Origin: Pedobacter psychrodurus
GTDB taxonomy: Bacteria; Bacteroidota; Bacteroidia; Sphingobacteriales; Sphingobacteriaceae
Assembly (NCBI RefSeq): GCF_004331735.1
Contig: NZ_SJSO01000009.1
Location: forward strand, 62,001 to 126,000
Direction of reading: 5' to 3'
DNA: 64,000 bases
The notes beneath the pieces are model-generated. The model was not told the DNA's origin. It was given only the letters and a program-made list of their open reading frames with translations, and made no database searches. The stretch's first letter is position 1; each line of letters begins with the position of its first letter. Positions 36,046 through 45,412 of the stretch are shown piece by piece. The translations under genes were made by a program, and so were the position numbers.

Positions 36046-38463
36046 ATGCGATCACCGATATTTCTGCTACTGCTATCAGTCAATCTTTTTGCGGTCAACA
36101 ACGCAAAGGCGATTGATCCGTTATTGCCAGGGCTTAGTCCTCAACAGGCAAAAGTGGCCCTTAATAAACTAAAGACGACCAAAAGCAGTCAGGAACGCTC
36201 GCGGTTATATCTTGACCTGGCCCATTATTATTTATATACCGAAAAAAAAGAACCTAATAATCAAAAGAATGCGGATGTCTATATTCAAAAGGCACTGGTT
36301 TTCAATCAAAACCTACAGTACAAAAGAGGCATTCTGGAAGCGGAAATCTTAAAGGCTATTTCATTTGCCCAGACCAAAAGACACGGGGAAGCAGGCTCCT
36401 TGTTAAAGAACGTGATATCAGAAGGGGCCAATGCGAACCTCAAGGATCTTGAAGGTTGGGCATGGTTTGAAACTGCCATGCTGGAAGCAAAAGAGGAAGC
36501 CAAGCTAAAATATCTCATCAAGGCAGAAGAATCCCTAAAGCAAAGCAATGACAGGCTCAGGCTCGCCTCAATCTACAAATGGAAAGGATGGGTATACTAT
36601 AAGAAAACTGACTATCAGCCCGCCCTGGATGAATATATGAAAGCCTGGAATATATACAGTTCCCTCAGGTATAAAAAGATAACAGGCGTATTAAATTACC
36701 TGGCACTGCTGAACAATTTACTAAAAAACAGAACTGAAGCACTAAAATATGGCTTGATGGCCATTGAAAGCACAAAGGAAGAAGATATAGATTTAGCGAT
36801 ATCCTACTCGATAGTTGGCAATTGCTATCGTGTGACCGGTAATAGTAAAGATGCAACAGATTACCTGGTCAGGGCACAAATCATATTTGAGCGGGAAAAG
36901 AATATCAACTGGCTTTTTTACAACATGAGCCTTATCACCAACAACCTCATAGACTCAAAGCAGGAAAAGACGGCACTTGATAACTATATCGTATTTACGG
37001 AAAAGTATCCAGCAAAATCTGAAAAAAATACGTTTGAATCGACCGCAATGTTCCTGCGGCTATATACCATAACCAATATGTTCAGGCAGGCAGATTCAAC
37101 TCGGAAGGAGATGGTAAATATGTACAAAGCGAATAAAAAACCTGCCTGGGAAACTACAGTAAATACATCGCTGGCCGAATTTTATTTCCAGTTCAAAGAT
37201 TATGAAAAAGCTAAGGTTTATTACTTAGAGGCAAGCAGATCCATCAGTCCACCTACAAGGATCGCTTTCAGATTAAGTATGATAGACTCCATTGCCGGTG
37301 ATTATAAAGGTGCCCTATCACACTATAAAAAGTATAAATCGATCAGTGATTCTCTTCAGAATGAAAACAGGACAAAAATGCTCGCAAGTATGGAGCTCAG
37401 TTTTAAGGTTAAGGAAAACAAAGCCAATCTGGCTATAAAAGAGGCTCAACTAAATACCCAGGACCGTGAGCTTCAGGTACTAGGTAAAGATGCCCTTTTA
37501 CTCAAACAAAATGCAACACTTTTAAACAAAGAGGCAAAACTTAAGCAGAACGAACTCTACCAGGCGGCACTGGCCTCACAGAAAACGAAAGCAGAACTGA
37601 TACTTAAGGACAGGAACATTCAACTACTGAACAAAAAGTCCGAACTCCACCAAAGCGAGATCAGGCAACAGGCCCTGATCAAAAATATCGTAACTGCCCT
37701 GGTTATCATGTTCGCATTGGTGATAGCACTATTATGGAGACAATTCCGCTCCAAACAAAAAACAAATAAGCTCATCACACAAAAGAACCAACTCCTACAG
37801 GACCTGCTGTCTGACAAGAGCTGGCTGCTAAAGGAAATGCACCATAGAGTCAAAAACAACCTTCACACGGTAATCAGTCTTTTGGAATCACAATCGGCCT
37901 ACCTTAAAACTGACGCACTTTACGCGATCAAAAACAGCCAGCACCGGATTTATGCGATGTCGCTGATCCATCAGAAACTTTATCAATCCGATGATGTAAA
38001 AACAATCGACATGGCCGTTTACATCCCCGATCTGGTCGTTTATCTTAAAGAAAGCCTTGAAATCAGGAGCAATATCCAGATCATCATGGATATTGACCCT
38101 ATTGAATTTGAAATTGCCGAGGCTGTACCTCTCGGCCTGATCATAAACGAAGGCGTTACCAATTCACTGAAATATGCATTTCTTGGCAGGGAAAAAGGAC
38201 AGGTAAGTATCACATTAAAAAAGCTGGACAACAGTTGTTATCAGCTGATCCTCGAAGATGACGGGATAGGACTGCCCGTAGATTTTGAACTGAAAAAAGT
38301 ATTGTCACTGGGCATGAAACTCATTAAAGGTTTAACAGAACAACTTGAAGGCATTCTGGAAATCAAGGGCAAGAACGGAACCAGGATAATGATCACCTCG
38401 ATAGTCAACAATGTTTTGGCAGATACAAACAAAGCTAAAGAAATTGAAGAACTGATAAACTGA
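36046..38463 (+). CDS. TPR sensor histidine kinase, HisKA_2 type
   Basis: 805 residues. Signal peptide (MRSPIFLLLLSVNLFAVNNAKA), TPR-like helical repeats (about 30-430), a coiled coil of QLNTQDREL...LNKEAKLKQNEL type (about 440-545), one membrane helix (VTALVIMFALVIALLW), then HisKA_2 with the phosphoacceptor in LLKEMHHRVKNNLHTVISLLESQSAYL (about 600) and HATPase with N box IINEGVTNSLKYAF and DDGIGLP. The kinase faces the cytoplasm, the TPRs the periplasm. No response regulator is adjacent; the NtrC-type protein at 24731 is a candidate partner. Confidence 0.92.
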   Translation: MRSPIFLLLLSVNLFAVNNAKAIDPLLPGLSPQQAKVALNKLKTTKSSQERSRLYLDLAHYYLYTEKKEPNNQKNADVYIQKALVFNQNLQYKRGILEAEILKAISFAQTKRHGEAGSLLKNVISEGANANLKDLEGWAWFETAMLEAKEEAKLKYLIKAEESLKQSNDRLRLASIYKWKGWVYYKKTDYQPALDEYMKAWNIYSSLRYKKITGVLNYLALLNNLLKNRTEALKYGLMAIESTKEEDIDLAISYSIVGNCYRVTGNSKDATDYLVRAQIIFEREKNINWLFYNMSLITNNLIDSKQEKTALDNYIVFTEKYPAKSEKNTFESTAMFLRLYTITNMFRQADSTRKEMVNMYKANKKPAWETTVNTSLAEFYFQFKDYEKAKVYYLEASRSISPPTRIAFRLSMIDSIAGDYKGALSHYKKYKSISDSLQNENRTKMLASMELSFKVKENKANLAIKEAQLNTQDRELQVLGKDALLLKQNATLLNKEAKLKQNELYQAALASQKTKAELILKDRNIQLLNKKSELHQSEIRQQALIKNIVTALVIMFALVIALLWRQFRSKQKTNKLITQKNQLLQDLLSDKSWLLKEMHHRVKNNLHTVISLLESQSAYLKTDALYAIKNSQHRIYAMSLIHQKLYQSDDVKTIDMAVYIPDLVVYLKESLEIRSNIQIIMDIDPIEFEIAEAVPLGLIINEGVTNSLKYAFLGREKGQVSITLKKLDNSCYQLILEDDGIGLPVDFELKKVLSLGMKLIKGLTEQLEGILEIKGKNGTRIMITSIVNNVLADTNKAKEIEELIN

Positions 38464-38487
38464 TATAAGCCTTTTGGCAGTAATCCA

Positions 38488-41442
38488 ATGAAAAAAATTA
38501 AGCTTAACCTACTAATTATATTGTTCGTCTTTTTTGGTATCAGACTATCAGCAGACCCCATTTATATTGCCATTTCAGATAAAGATGCCAACAGTATCCT
38601 TAAACGCCTGTCAAAAACAGGCAACAACAGGATCAAGGCAGACATGTTATTGGATCTGGCCTACTATTATTTATACAAAACTTATGAAACCCGCGCCAGT
38701 TTCAACAGTAATCTTGACTCTGCCGATTTTTACGGCAGACAGGGTCAACTGCTCAGCAGATCAATTGATTACAGAAAAGGAGTACTAACAGCAGATCTGT
38801 TCAAAGGAATTGCATGCCACCAACAGGGAAATGACATCAAAGCAGTGAGTATCTACCGTAAAGTACTCACCGAAGCCAACAAGGCCAGTCTGTTCGATCT
38901 GCAGGGTAGGACCTGGTATGAGCTGGGTATATTGCAGGAAAAAAATGAGCGGTTGAGCTGTTATAAAAAAGCAAAGACGTGTTACCGCAAGAATGGCGAT
39001 AAACTACGCATGAAGTATATGGACATACTAACCGGTCTGGCAAACGAGCTGACGGTTAAAGGCCAGTATTTTCCCGGTTATCTTCCAATCAGCCCTTCCA
39101 ATATTCCATCCATCAGGAAAAAAATAAATGAAACGAGCGTTAAACAAGAGAAATTGGATCTGCTATTACGCCTGGCAAGCATTTATATCTACCGTAACGG
39201 GGAAGAAAAAGTGCATATTGACAGCGCCGTATTGTTGCTCTCCCAGGCCAAAACACTTAGCATAGCGCTGAAAGATAAACACTGCTATAACGAAACATTG
39301 TTACTTACCGCCTCCTGCTATCAGGAACGGAATCAGATCGGCATTGTAAATAAGATATTATCTGTTCTCAGCGATACCTCCAAAGTAAAACTGCTCATTA
39401 ATCTGAGCGATCATTATTGGTATGCTGCGTTCAAAAAACCAGGGCAGATAAATACCGGTTTTCTCGATTCTGCGGAACTTTTGAACCAGCAAAGTTTAAA
39501 ATCAAGTATGGTACTGGCAAAACCGGTTTACATCAAACAGTCTATGGACCGTCTCATGCGTCTGGCCGAATGGTATAAATACGGCAGTAAAAAGGATCCT
39601 GAAACACATTATGGGTTCATCATGCGTTATGCCCCATCCGCGGGCTATCCTTCCAAAGCAAGACTGTACAGCAGTTTCTGCAATGAGTATGTTAACCGCG
39701 GAAATTTTTACAAGGGACTCTATTATGCACAGCTGACCGAAAAAAACCTGAATGAAAAACTTAGTGTGGAAGATAGGATATCTGTTTATACCGGTCTTTT
39801 AAGCATCTATAAGCGTACCGAAAATTATGAAAAAAGCCTTATCTACCATAGAAAACTCATAGATGGCAATGCTATTTTCGGCATGAAAATATTGATCTAT
39901 TCTATCATCAACAGCTACGCAGAATGCCTTATTGCCATGCAGCGTCCCAGTGAAGCCTTAAATTACGTAAAAACCATCAGCACCAAATTGCCCCCTGATA
40001 TGGAGCAATCGAAACTTTATTACCATGTTGCCCTTGGACACTGCTACAGGGCGCTCGGACAATATCACCTTGCGGAAGAAAACTATAAAGAGGCTATCCG
40101 CTACGGCGAGCGGCAAAGGGCAAACCCAGGTTCATTATACAACGACCTTGGAAGCCTCTATGCGCTTACCAGAGATTTTAAAAAGGCCGATGAAAGTATC
40201 AGGAATACAGAAAAATATCCCCTGGCCAACAACACCCCATATCTGATCCAGTATTACGCATTAAAATCCCGGATCGACTCTGCTATGGGAAATTATCAAC
40301 CGGCCTATAAATATCTGGGGATCAGTAAACGCCTGAGCGACTCTATTTATATGGTCAGCAAAGACAAGCATACCCAGGAACTTGAATTTGCGTACCAGAC
40401 GCAAAAAAAGGAAACGGATCTGCGCCTCAAAGACAATAATATCCGCCTGCTTAACCAAAATGCAGCTCTGCTTTACCAGACTGCAAAAACCCAGCAGGCA
40501 CAGCTAAAAGAAGCCGGCCTGATTACACAGCAGAACTTGACGGACCTTAAGCTGAGGCAGAAGGATATCGACCTGCTCAATCAAAATGCAAAACTTCAGG
40601 AAAGTAACCTGCAAAAACAGCAATTCCAGCAGAAAGTTGTCATCGGTGCTGCGCTAATGCTTTTACTGCTCACTTTATTACTCTACCGCTTATACCGGAT
40701 AAAAAGAACCAGCAATAGGCAGCTGGAGAGCCAGCAAGTGAAAATAGAACAGAGCAACAATAAACTGCGGATCCTGCTGGAAGAAAAGGAATGGCTTTTA
40801 AAAGAGATCCATCACCGCGTGAAGAACAATCTGCATACAGTGATGAGCCTGCTCGAATCGCAGTCTGCTTACTTAGAGAATGATGCACTCGAAGCAATCA
40901 AAAACAGTCAGCACCGGATCTATGCAATGTCGCTGATCCATCAGAAATTATATCTATCCGACGATGTTAAGGCCATTAACATGGCACAATATATCCCTGA
41001 ACTTGTACGCTACCTAAAAGAGAGTTTCGATGTAAAGAACAATATTAAATTTGATATCCAGATAACCGAAGTCGAATTTGATGTAGCTGAGGCTGTCCCG
41101 CTGGGACTGATCGTCAATGAGGTGATCACCAACGCCTTAAAATATGCATTCAAAGCCGGGGACCGTGGAAAAATTACTATCAGTTTAAAACACTGTAGCC
41201 AGAACCTTTATGAACTGAGTATAACCGACAACGGACAAGGCCTGCCACACGACTTCGAACTGGGCAGCATCAAGTCGCTGGGCATGAAATTGATAAAGGG
41301 CCTTACCGGGCAATTGGAGGCTTATCTAAAAATTGATTCCGAGGGCGGAACAAAAATCACAATATCCTCACTTTCCAATAATGATCTAAAAACAATCAAA
41401 TTAATGGAAAGTGAAGATAGCCTGGAACCTCTTTCAGCTTAA
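38488..41442 (+). CDS. TPR sensor histidine kinase, HisKA_2 type (paralog)
   Basis: 984 residues, a longer relative of the kinase 24 bases upstream. Signal peptide MKKIKLNLLIILFVFFGIRLSA, two blocks of TPR repeats (about 30-170 and 210-650), coiled coil, membrane helix VVIGAALMLLLLTLLLYRLY, HisKA_2 LLKEIHHRVKNNLHTVMSLLESQSAYL and HATPase with IVNEVITNALKYAF and DNGQGLP. The two kinase cores are nearly alike whereas the sensory parts differ, pointing to tandem duplication followed by sensor divergence. No linked response regulator. Confidence 0.92.
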   Translation: MKKIKLNLLIILFVFFGIRLSADPIYIAISDKDANSILKRLSKTGNNRIKADMLLDLAYYYLYKTYETRASFNSNLDSADFYGRQGQLLSRSIDYRKGVLTADLFKGIACHQQGNDIKAVSIYRKVLTEANKASLFDLQGRTWYELGILQEKNERLSCYKKAKTCYRKNGDKLRMKYMDILTGLANELTVKGQYFPGYLPISPSNIPSIRKKINETSVKQEKLDLLLRLASIYIYRNGEEKVHIDSAVLLLSQAKTLSIALKDKHCYNETLLLTASCYQERNQIGIVNKILSVLSDTSKVKLLINLSDHYWYAAFKKPGQINTGFLDSAELLNQQSLKSSMVLAKPVYIKQSMDRLMRLAEWYKYGSKKDPETHYGFIMRYAPSAGYPSKARLYSSFCNEYVNRGNFYKGLYYAQLTEKNLNEKLSVEDRISVYTGLLSIYKRTENYEKSLIYHRKLIDGNAIFGMKILIYSIINSYAECLIAMQRPSEALNYVKTISTKLPPDMEQSKLYYHVALGHCYRALGQYHLAEENYKEAIRYGERQRANPGSLYNDLGSLYALTRDFKKADESIRNTEKYPLANNTPYLIQYYALKSRIDSAMGNYQPAYKYLGISKRLSDSIYMVSKDKHTQELEFAYQTQKKETDLRLKDNNIRLLNQNAALLYQTAKTQQAQLKEAGLITQQNLTDLKLRQKDIDLLNQNAKLQESNLQKQQFQQKVVIGAALMLLLLTLLLYRLYRIKRTSNRQLESQQVKIEQSNNKLRILLEEKEWLLKEIHHRVKNNLHTVMSLLESQSAYLENDALEAIKNSQHRIYAMSLIHQKLYLSDDVKAINMAQYIPELVRYLKESFDVKNNIKFDIQITEVEFDVAEAVPLGLIVNEVITNALKYAFKAGDRGKITISLKHCSQNLYELSITDNGQGLPHDFELGSIKSLGMKLIKGLTGQLEAYLKIDSEGGTKITISSLSNNDLKTIKLMESEDSLEPLSA

Positions 41443-41476
41443 AAACCGAAGGTAAGGCACTTGATCTGAAAGCCAA

Positions 41477-42259
41477 CTATTTTGAAGCGCCTTTTGCAGC
41501 CTCCTCTATTACCTTAACAACTGCATCAGGCTGCGACATGAATACCAGGTGGCTGGCTTTGATTTCAGTCACTTTTGCCCCAGCTCTTTTTGCCATAAAC
41601 CTTTCTGCATCTGGCGGTATGGTCTGATCCTCTGTTGCAACAATATACCAACTGGGTTTGGTTTTCCATGCAGCGTTCTCTATCACATGACCGAATACCG
41701 AAGCAGAGACTGGAATCTGTGAATCAGCTAAAAAATCCGCTTTTTCCTTAGGCAGATCCGCGCAGAATCCTGCATGGAATTTTGCTTTATCATACCAGAT
41801 ATAGCCGTTCTCAGGAGGCAATATTCCTGACTTTGGTGCGGGAGGACCGGATTGCAACAGCTTTAACAGTGTTTCCCCATTATCGGGCACAAAAGCTGCA
41901 ATATACACCAGCCCGGCAACATTGGAGGCATTACCGGCCTCTGTTATAATTGCACCTCCGTAAGAATGCCCTACCAATAAAACCGGCCCTTGCTGTTTTT
42001 TTAGTACGAGGCTAGTAGCAGCTACATCCTCAGGCATTCCGGTATTGGGGTTTCCGACCATGCTCACATTATAGCCTTTTTTCTTCAGTAGCTTATAAAC
42101 AGACTCCCAACCAGATCCATCAGCAAATGCCCCATGCACTAAGACGATATTCTTGATGGGATTTTGAGCAAATACATTCAGTGCAAAAAAAGTCATCCAA
42201 ACAGCTAGGGCCAAGCCCATAATCAGTTTGATTTTCCTTGATAAAATTTCTTTTTCCAT
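41477..42259 (-). CDS. Exported alpha/beta hydrolase (methylesterase-like)
   Basis: 260 residues. A signal peptide or anchor (IMGLALAVWMTFFALNVFAQN) precedes the fold: VLVHGAFADGSGWESVYKLL (oxyanion region), LVGHSYGGAIITEAG with the nucleophile (about 98), VATEDQTIPPDAERFM with the acid (about 212) and ASHLVFMSQPDAV with the histidine (about 240). The pattern is that of the salicylate-esterase/hydroxynitrile-lyase-like family common in soil bacteria. It is convergent with the kinase operon and has a well-formed sigma-54-like promoter, divergent from the operon at 42604. Confidence 0.9.
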   Translation of the reverse strand: MEKEILSRKIKLIMGLALAVWMTFFALNVFAQNPIKNIVLVHGAFADGSGWESVYKLLKKKGYNVSMVGNPNTGMPEDVAATSLVLKKQQGPVLLVGHSYGGAIITEAGNASNVAGLVYIAAFVPDNGETLLKLLQSGPPAPKSGILPPENGYIWYDKAKFHAGFCADLPKEKADFLADSQIPVSASVFGHVIENAAWKTKPSWYIVATEDQTIPPDAERFMAKRAGAKVTEIKASHLVFMSQPDAVVKVIEEAAKGASK

Positions 42260-42300
42260 TTCTTTAGGTTTTTAGGTTTAAATATTCTTTTACCCTTAAT

Positions 42301-42382
42301 GCGATTGGCATACCAAAAACATAAATAATTAATAAACAGCAACTTAAGCACAATTCATTGTTTCAAAAACAACGGTATTCCG
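42301..42382 (-). promoter_or_regulatory. Sigma-54-like promoter and upstream elements for 42259
   Basis: Minus strand TTGGTATGCCAATCGCAT: GG 42314-42313, 10 bases, GC 42302-42301. CGGTATTCCGCTAATC (42373-42388) begins 59 bases away; a weaker copy AGATGATTCGCTATTA is at 42395-42410. Confidence 0.75.
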
Positions 42383-42488
42383 CTAATCGGCGATAGATGA
42401 TTCGCTATTATGTGCAAAAGCTGAAATGATTTAGTTAGCATCTGATACATTACTCTAATCGTTTGCTGTCGATTTTAAACACTATTAA

Positions 42489-42571
42489 CGGAATATCGAT
42501 AAAAACAAGCCTCCAAAAACAAACATAAACAACTGAAAAACAACGAATTAAATACAAGGCATATAGTTTGA
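42489..42571 (+). promoter_or_regulatory. Sigma-54-like promoter and upstream element for the 42604 operon
   Basis: CGGAATATCGATAAAA (42489-42504), core edge 60 bases before GG (42558-42559) of AAGGCATATAGTTTGAG. The -12 position reads GA. ACAACGAATT just upstream of the -24 element (42539-42548) is also found before the promoter at 30888 (30855-30864). Confidence 0.65.
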
Positions 42572-42603
42572 GTATCGAGTTTAACCACTAAAACTAAAAT
42601 CTT

Positions 42604-43221
42604 ATGACCTCGCAGCAGATACAAAAAACAGCATTGATCCTTATTGACCCTTATAATGATTTTTTATCAGAGGGCGGAAAGCTCTGGCCGCTTACAAGAG
42701 CCAGTATTGAAGAGATCGGATTAATAGAAAACCTGAAGAAACTCGTTACCGGGGCGAGAGCAAACCATCTTCAGGTCATTTATGCCCCGCATAGACAGAC
42801 CACCAAGAGCGACTATCTGAACTGGCGCTTTTTAAGCCCTTCGCATCAGGGGAGCAAAAAACATCAACTCTTTGAAAAAGGTAGCTGGGGTGGGGAATTT
42901 CATCCCGACCTTGTTCCAAAGGAAGGTGACCTGGTTGCCCAGAACCATTGGACGGCGAGCGGTTTTGCGAACACTGATCTCGATTTCCTGCTAAGGATGC
43001 ACGGAAAAGAAAACGTAGTAATTGCCGGCATGCGGGCAAATACCTGCATCGACTCTAGCGCGAGATATGCCGTAGAACTGGGCTACCATGTTACCCTGAT
43101 CAAAGACGGAATTGCTGCCTTTAATATGCAAGAAGTGGATGTAACCGTCGAGGTAAACTTTCCAAGTTACGGTCATCTGCTATTGTCAACTGATGAATTT
43201 ATTGCCAGCATCAAATCTTAA
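42604..43221 (+). CDS. Isochorismatase-family cysteine hydrolase
   Basis: 205 residues. The catalytic triad of the family is recognisable: Asp in ALILIDPYNDFLSEGG (about 15), Lys in LVPKEGD or a nearby position (about 102), and Cys in VIAGMRANTCIDSSARYAVELGY (about 145). Members hydrolyse isochorismate, nicotinamide, carbamoyl groups and similar substrates, so the reaction is open. Cytoplasmic. First gene of an apparent three-gene operon that ends with catalase. Confidence 0.88.
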   Translation: MTSQQIQKTALILIDPYNDFLSEGGKLWPLTRASIEEIGLIENLKKLVTGARANHLQVIYAPHRQTTKSDYLNWRFLSPSHQGSKKHQLFEKGSWGGEFHPDLVPKEGDLVAQNHWTASGFANTDLDFLLRMHGKENVVIAGMRANTCIDSSARYAVELGYHVTLIKDGIAAFNMQEVDVTVEVNFPSYGHLLLSTDEFIASIKS

Positions 43222-43225
43222 CAAC

Positions 43226-43756
43226 ATGGAAATACTTGCAGAACACACTTCTACCACAGTGATCAATGCCCCAATAGAAAAAATCAATCTGACACAATGG
43301 CTTTTTACCTTAACAGACCATGAATATCAGGCCTGTTCAACTGCCCATATTGCCGGCGGCTCTTCTGTAACAGATGATGGAAAAATGATATCAATCAATG
43401 TAGAAATGGTAGGCGATAATTTGTTGGTACAGCACTATCATGAAGACATCAGTGAAGCTGGCCATTGCCGTGTGAGCTCTATTTCTGATTCCATCTCACC
43501 ATTAGGGAGGGCCACTATGGGCATCACTTGGGAGTTAAAGATTAAAAAGATATCCGATGAGATAACCGAATTTTCGAACCACATCATTGTGCTTTTGACC
43601 GAAGACTTAAAAATTCTGCTCGAAAAGGCAGGCATTACAGATTTAGCGCTAGTAAAACCTGAAATGCTCAAAAATGCGGCTAAACACAACCATGAAGAAA
43701 CCCCGCTCTTTGCCAAAGACATTGAGAAAAAGGCTAACGAGGATACATGGAATTAA
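43226..43756 (+). CDS. Unknown protein, possibly SRPBCC-like
   Basis: 176 residues from the ATG at 43226, which follows the upstream stop by 4 bases; an in-frame ATG at 43193 would overlap that gene by 29 bases and is less likely. The opening STTVINAPIEKINLTQWLFTL and the later LGRATMGITWELKIKKI suggest a polyketide-cyclase/SRPBCC-like fold, but the match is weak. No signal peptide. The end overlaps the catalase start by 10 bases, so translation is probably coupled. Confidence 0.6.
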   Translation: MEILAEHTSTTVINAPIEKINLTQWLFTLTDHEYQACSTAHIAGGSSVTDDGKMISINVEMVGDNLLVQHYHEDISEAGHCRVSSISDSISPLGRATMGITWELKIKKISDEITEFSNHIIVLLTEDLKILLEKAGITDLALVKPEMLKNAAKHNHEETPLFAKDIEKKANEDTWN

Positions 43757-45333
43757 TCAACCTGCTCAAAAAACAAACTGATAACGTCCAAAACAATCAA
43801 TTTCCATTAGCGGGGGTTAAGATAACAGCCCCGCTTCTTAAAACAGATCACATGAAAAAATTACGCACAGCATCAGGAATCCCATACTATAACCACGAGG
43901 ATTCTCAAACGGTAGGCCCAAGGGGGCCGGTTTTGATACAGGACTTTATCCTTCACGAGAAAATGGCTCATTTCAATAGGGAAAGAATTCCTGAAAGAAT
44001 GGTACATGCGAAGGGATCGGGTGCCTTTGGAACGTTTACAGTAACTCAGGATATCAGCCATTTAACAAAAGCCAAATTATTTGATAAACTGGGCAAAGAG
44101 ACCAAAGTATTTTTAAGGTTTTCAACCGTTGGTGGTGAAAAGGGGAGCGCCGACACCGAACGCGATCCGCGGGGTTTTGCCGTCAAATTCTATACAGAAG
44201 ATGGAAACTGGGATCTTGTGGGCAACAATACTCCAATTTTCTTTGTTAAAGATCCAAAAAAGTTTTCAGACTTTATACATACTCAGAAGCGTGATCCCTA
44301 CACCAACTGTAAAAATCCGACGATGACATGGGACTTTTTCAGCCTCAATCCCGAAACCATCCATCAGGTGATGTTCCTGATGAGCGATCGGGGAACCCCT
44401 TACGGATACAGGTTTATGCACGGTTTTGGGAGCCACACTTACTCCATGTATAATAACGGGAACAAACGTATTTTCGTGAAATTCCACTTTAAGTCTATGC
44501 AGGGGATCAAGAATTTCAGTGCTATTGAGGCGCAGAACATGAAATCTCAGGATCCAGATTTTGCCCAGCGCGACCTTGTAAGCGCAATCGACAACCTGGA
44601 TTTTCCAAAATGGAAACTAAATATCCAGGTAATGACCGAAGAGCAGAGTGCATTGTTGGATTTTAACCCATTTGACCTTACCAAAACCTGGAGTCAGAAA
44701 CAGTTTCCATTGATCGAGGTCGGTATTCTGGAACTTAATCGGAATCCCAAAAACTATTTTGTAGATGTGGAACAATCTGCATTTTCTCCATCAAGGATCG
44801 TGGACGGTATCGGTTTTTCTCCGGATAGAATGCTGCAGGGAAGAATTTTATCCTATCCTGATGCCCAGCGGTATAGGCTTGGAACCAATTATGAACTCAT
44901 TCCGGTCAATGCATGCCCTTTCATGACACAGAATTATCAACGCGACGGGGCGATGCGGACAGATAGCAATGGCGAGGATTGCCCCAACTATTACCCTAAT
45001 AGCTTTGATGATATATCTGAGGATATTAGCTATAAAAGACCTGTAGAGGAATTGGCAAGCAATATAGCAGACCACTATTGGAGAAACGCCGATGGTGAAA
45101 ATGACCATTACACTCAGCCAGGACTTTTCTATAGAACAGTATTGAGCGAAAATGAACAAAAAAGCCTTATTGAAAATATCATCAATGCGATGAGCAGCAT
45201 CGATGGTCCTAAAAGAAAAGAGATTATCACCAGACAGCTTTGCCATTTTTTCAGAGTAGATATGGGACTGGGAATGGCCATTGCAAAAGGGCTGAACATC
45301 CACATCCATGAGAACCAGCCCTTTATATGCTAG
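43747..45333 (+). CDS. Monofunctional haem catalase
   Basis: 528 residues; converts hydrogen peroxide to water and oxygen. Distal histidine in ERIPERMVHAKGSGAFGTF (about 78), the Asn region in ERDPRGFAVKFYTEDGNWDLVGNNTPIFFVKDP (about 130-155), and the proximal haem tyrosine in GRILSYPDAQRYRLG (about 370). The length is typical of small-subunit catalases. The first 35 residues (to DHMKKL) are an extension whose start at 43747 overlaps the preceding gene; a later in-frame ATG at 43852 is an alternative. Last gene of the operon at 42604. Confidence 0.93.
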   Translation: MELINLLKKQTDNVQNNQFPLAGVKITAPLLKTDHMKKLRTASGIPYYNHEDSQTVGPRGPVLIQDFILHEKMAHFNRERIPERMVHAKGSGAFGTFTVTQDISHLTKAKLFDKLGKETKVFLRFSTVGGEKGSADTERDPRGFAVKFYTEDGNWDLVGNNTPIFFVKDPKKFSDFIHTQKRDPYTNCKNPTMTWDFFSLNPETIHQVMFLMSDRGTPYGYRFMHGFGSHTYSMYNNGNKRIFVKFHFKSMQGIKNFSAIEAQNMKSQDPDFAQRDLVSAIDNLDFPKWKLNIQVMTEEQSALLDFNPFDLTKTWSQKQFPLIEVGILELNRNPKNYFVDVEQSAFSPSRIVDGIGFSPDRMLQGRILSYPDAQRYRLGTNYELIPVNACPFMTQNYQRDGAMRTDSNGEDCPNYYPNSFDDISEDISYKRPVEELASNIADHYWRNADGENDHYTQPGLFYRTVLSENEQKSLIENIINAMSSIDGPKRKEIITRQLCHFFRVDMGLGMAIAKGLNIHIHENQPFIC

Positions 45334-45336
45334 AAA

Positions 45337-45374
45337 ATAAGAGATGAGCCAGCGAATGAGCCCATCTCTTTATT
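45337..45374. terminator. Possible terminator after catalase
   Basis: AATAAGAGATG and CATCTCTTTATT form an imperfect stem around a 16-base loop between convergent genes; no long T-run. Confidence 0.45.
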
Positions 45375-45412
45375 ATCAAAAATTTGGTCAGCAAACCTAA
45401 TATCTGGAGGTA

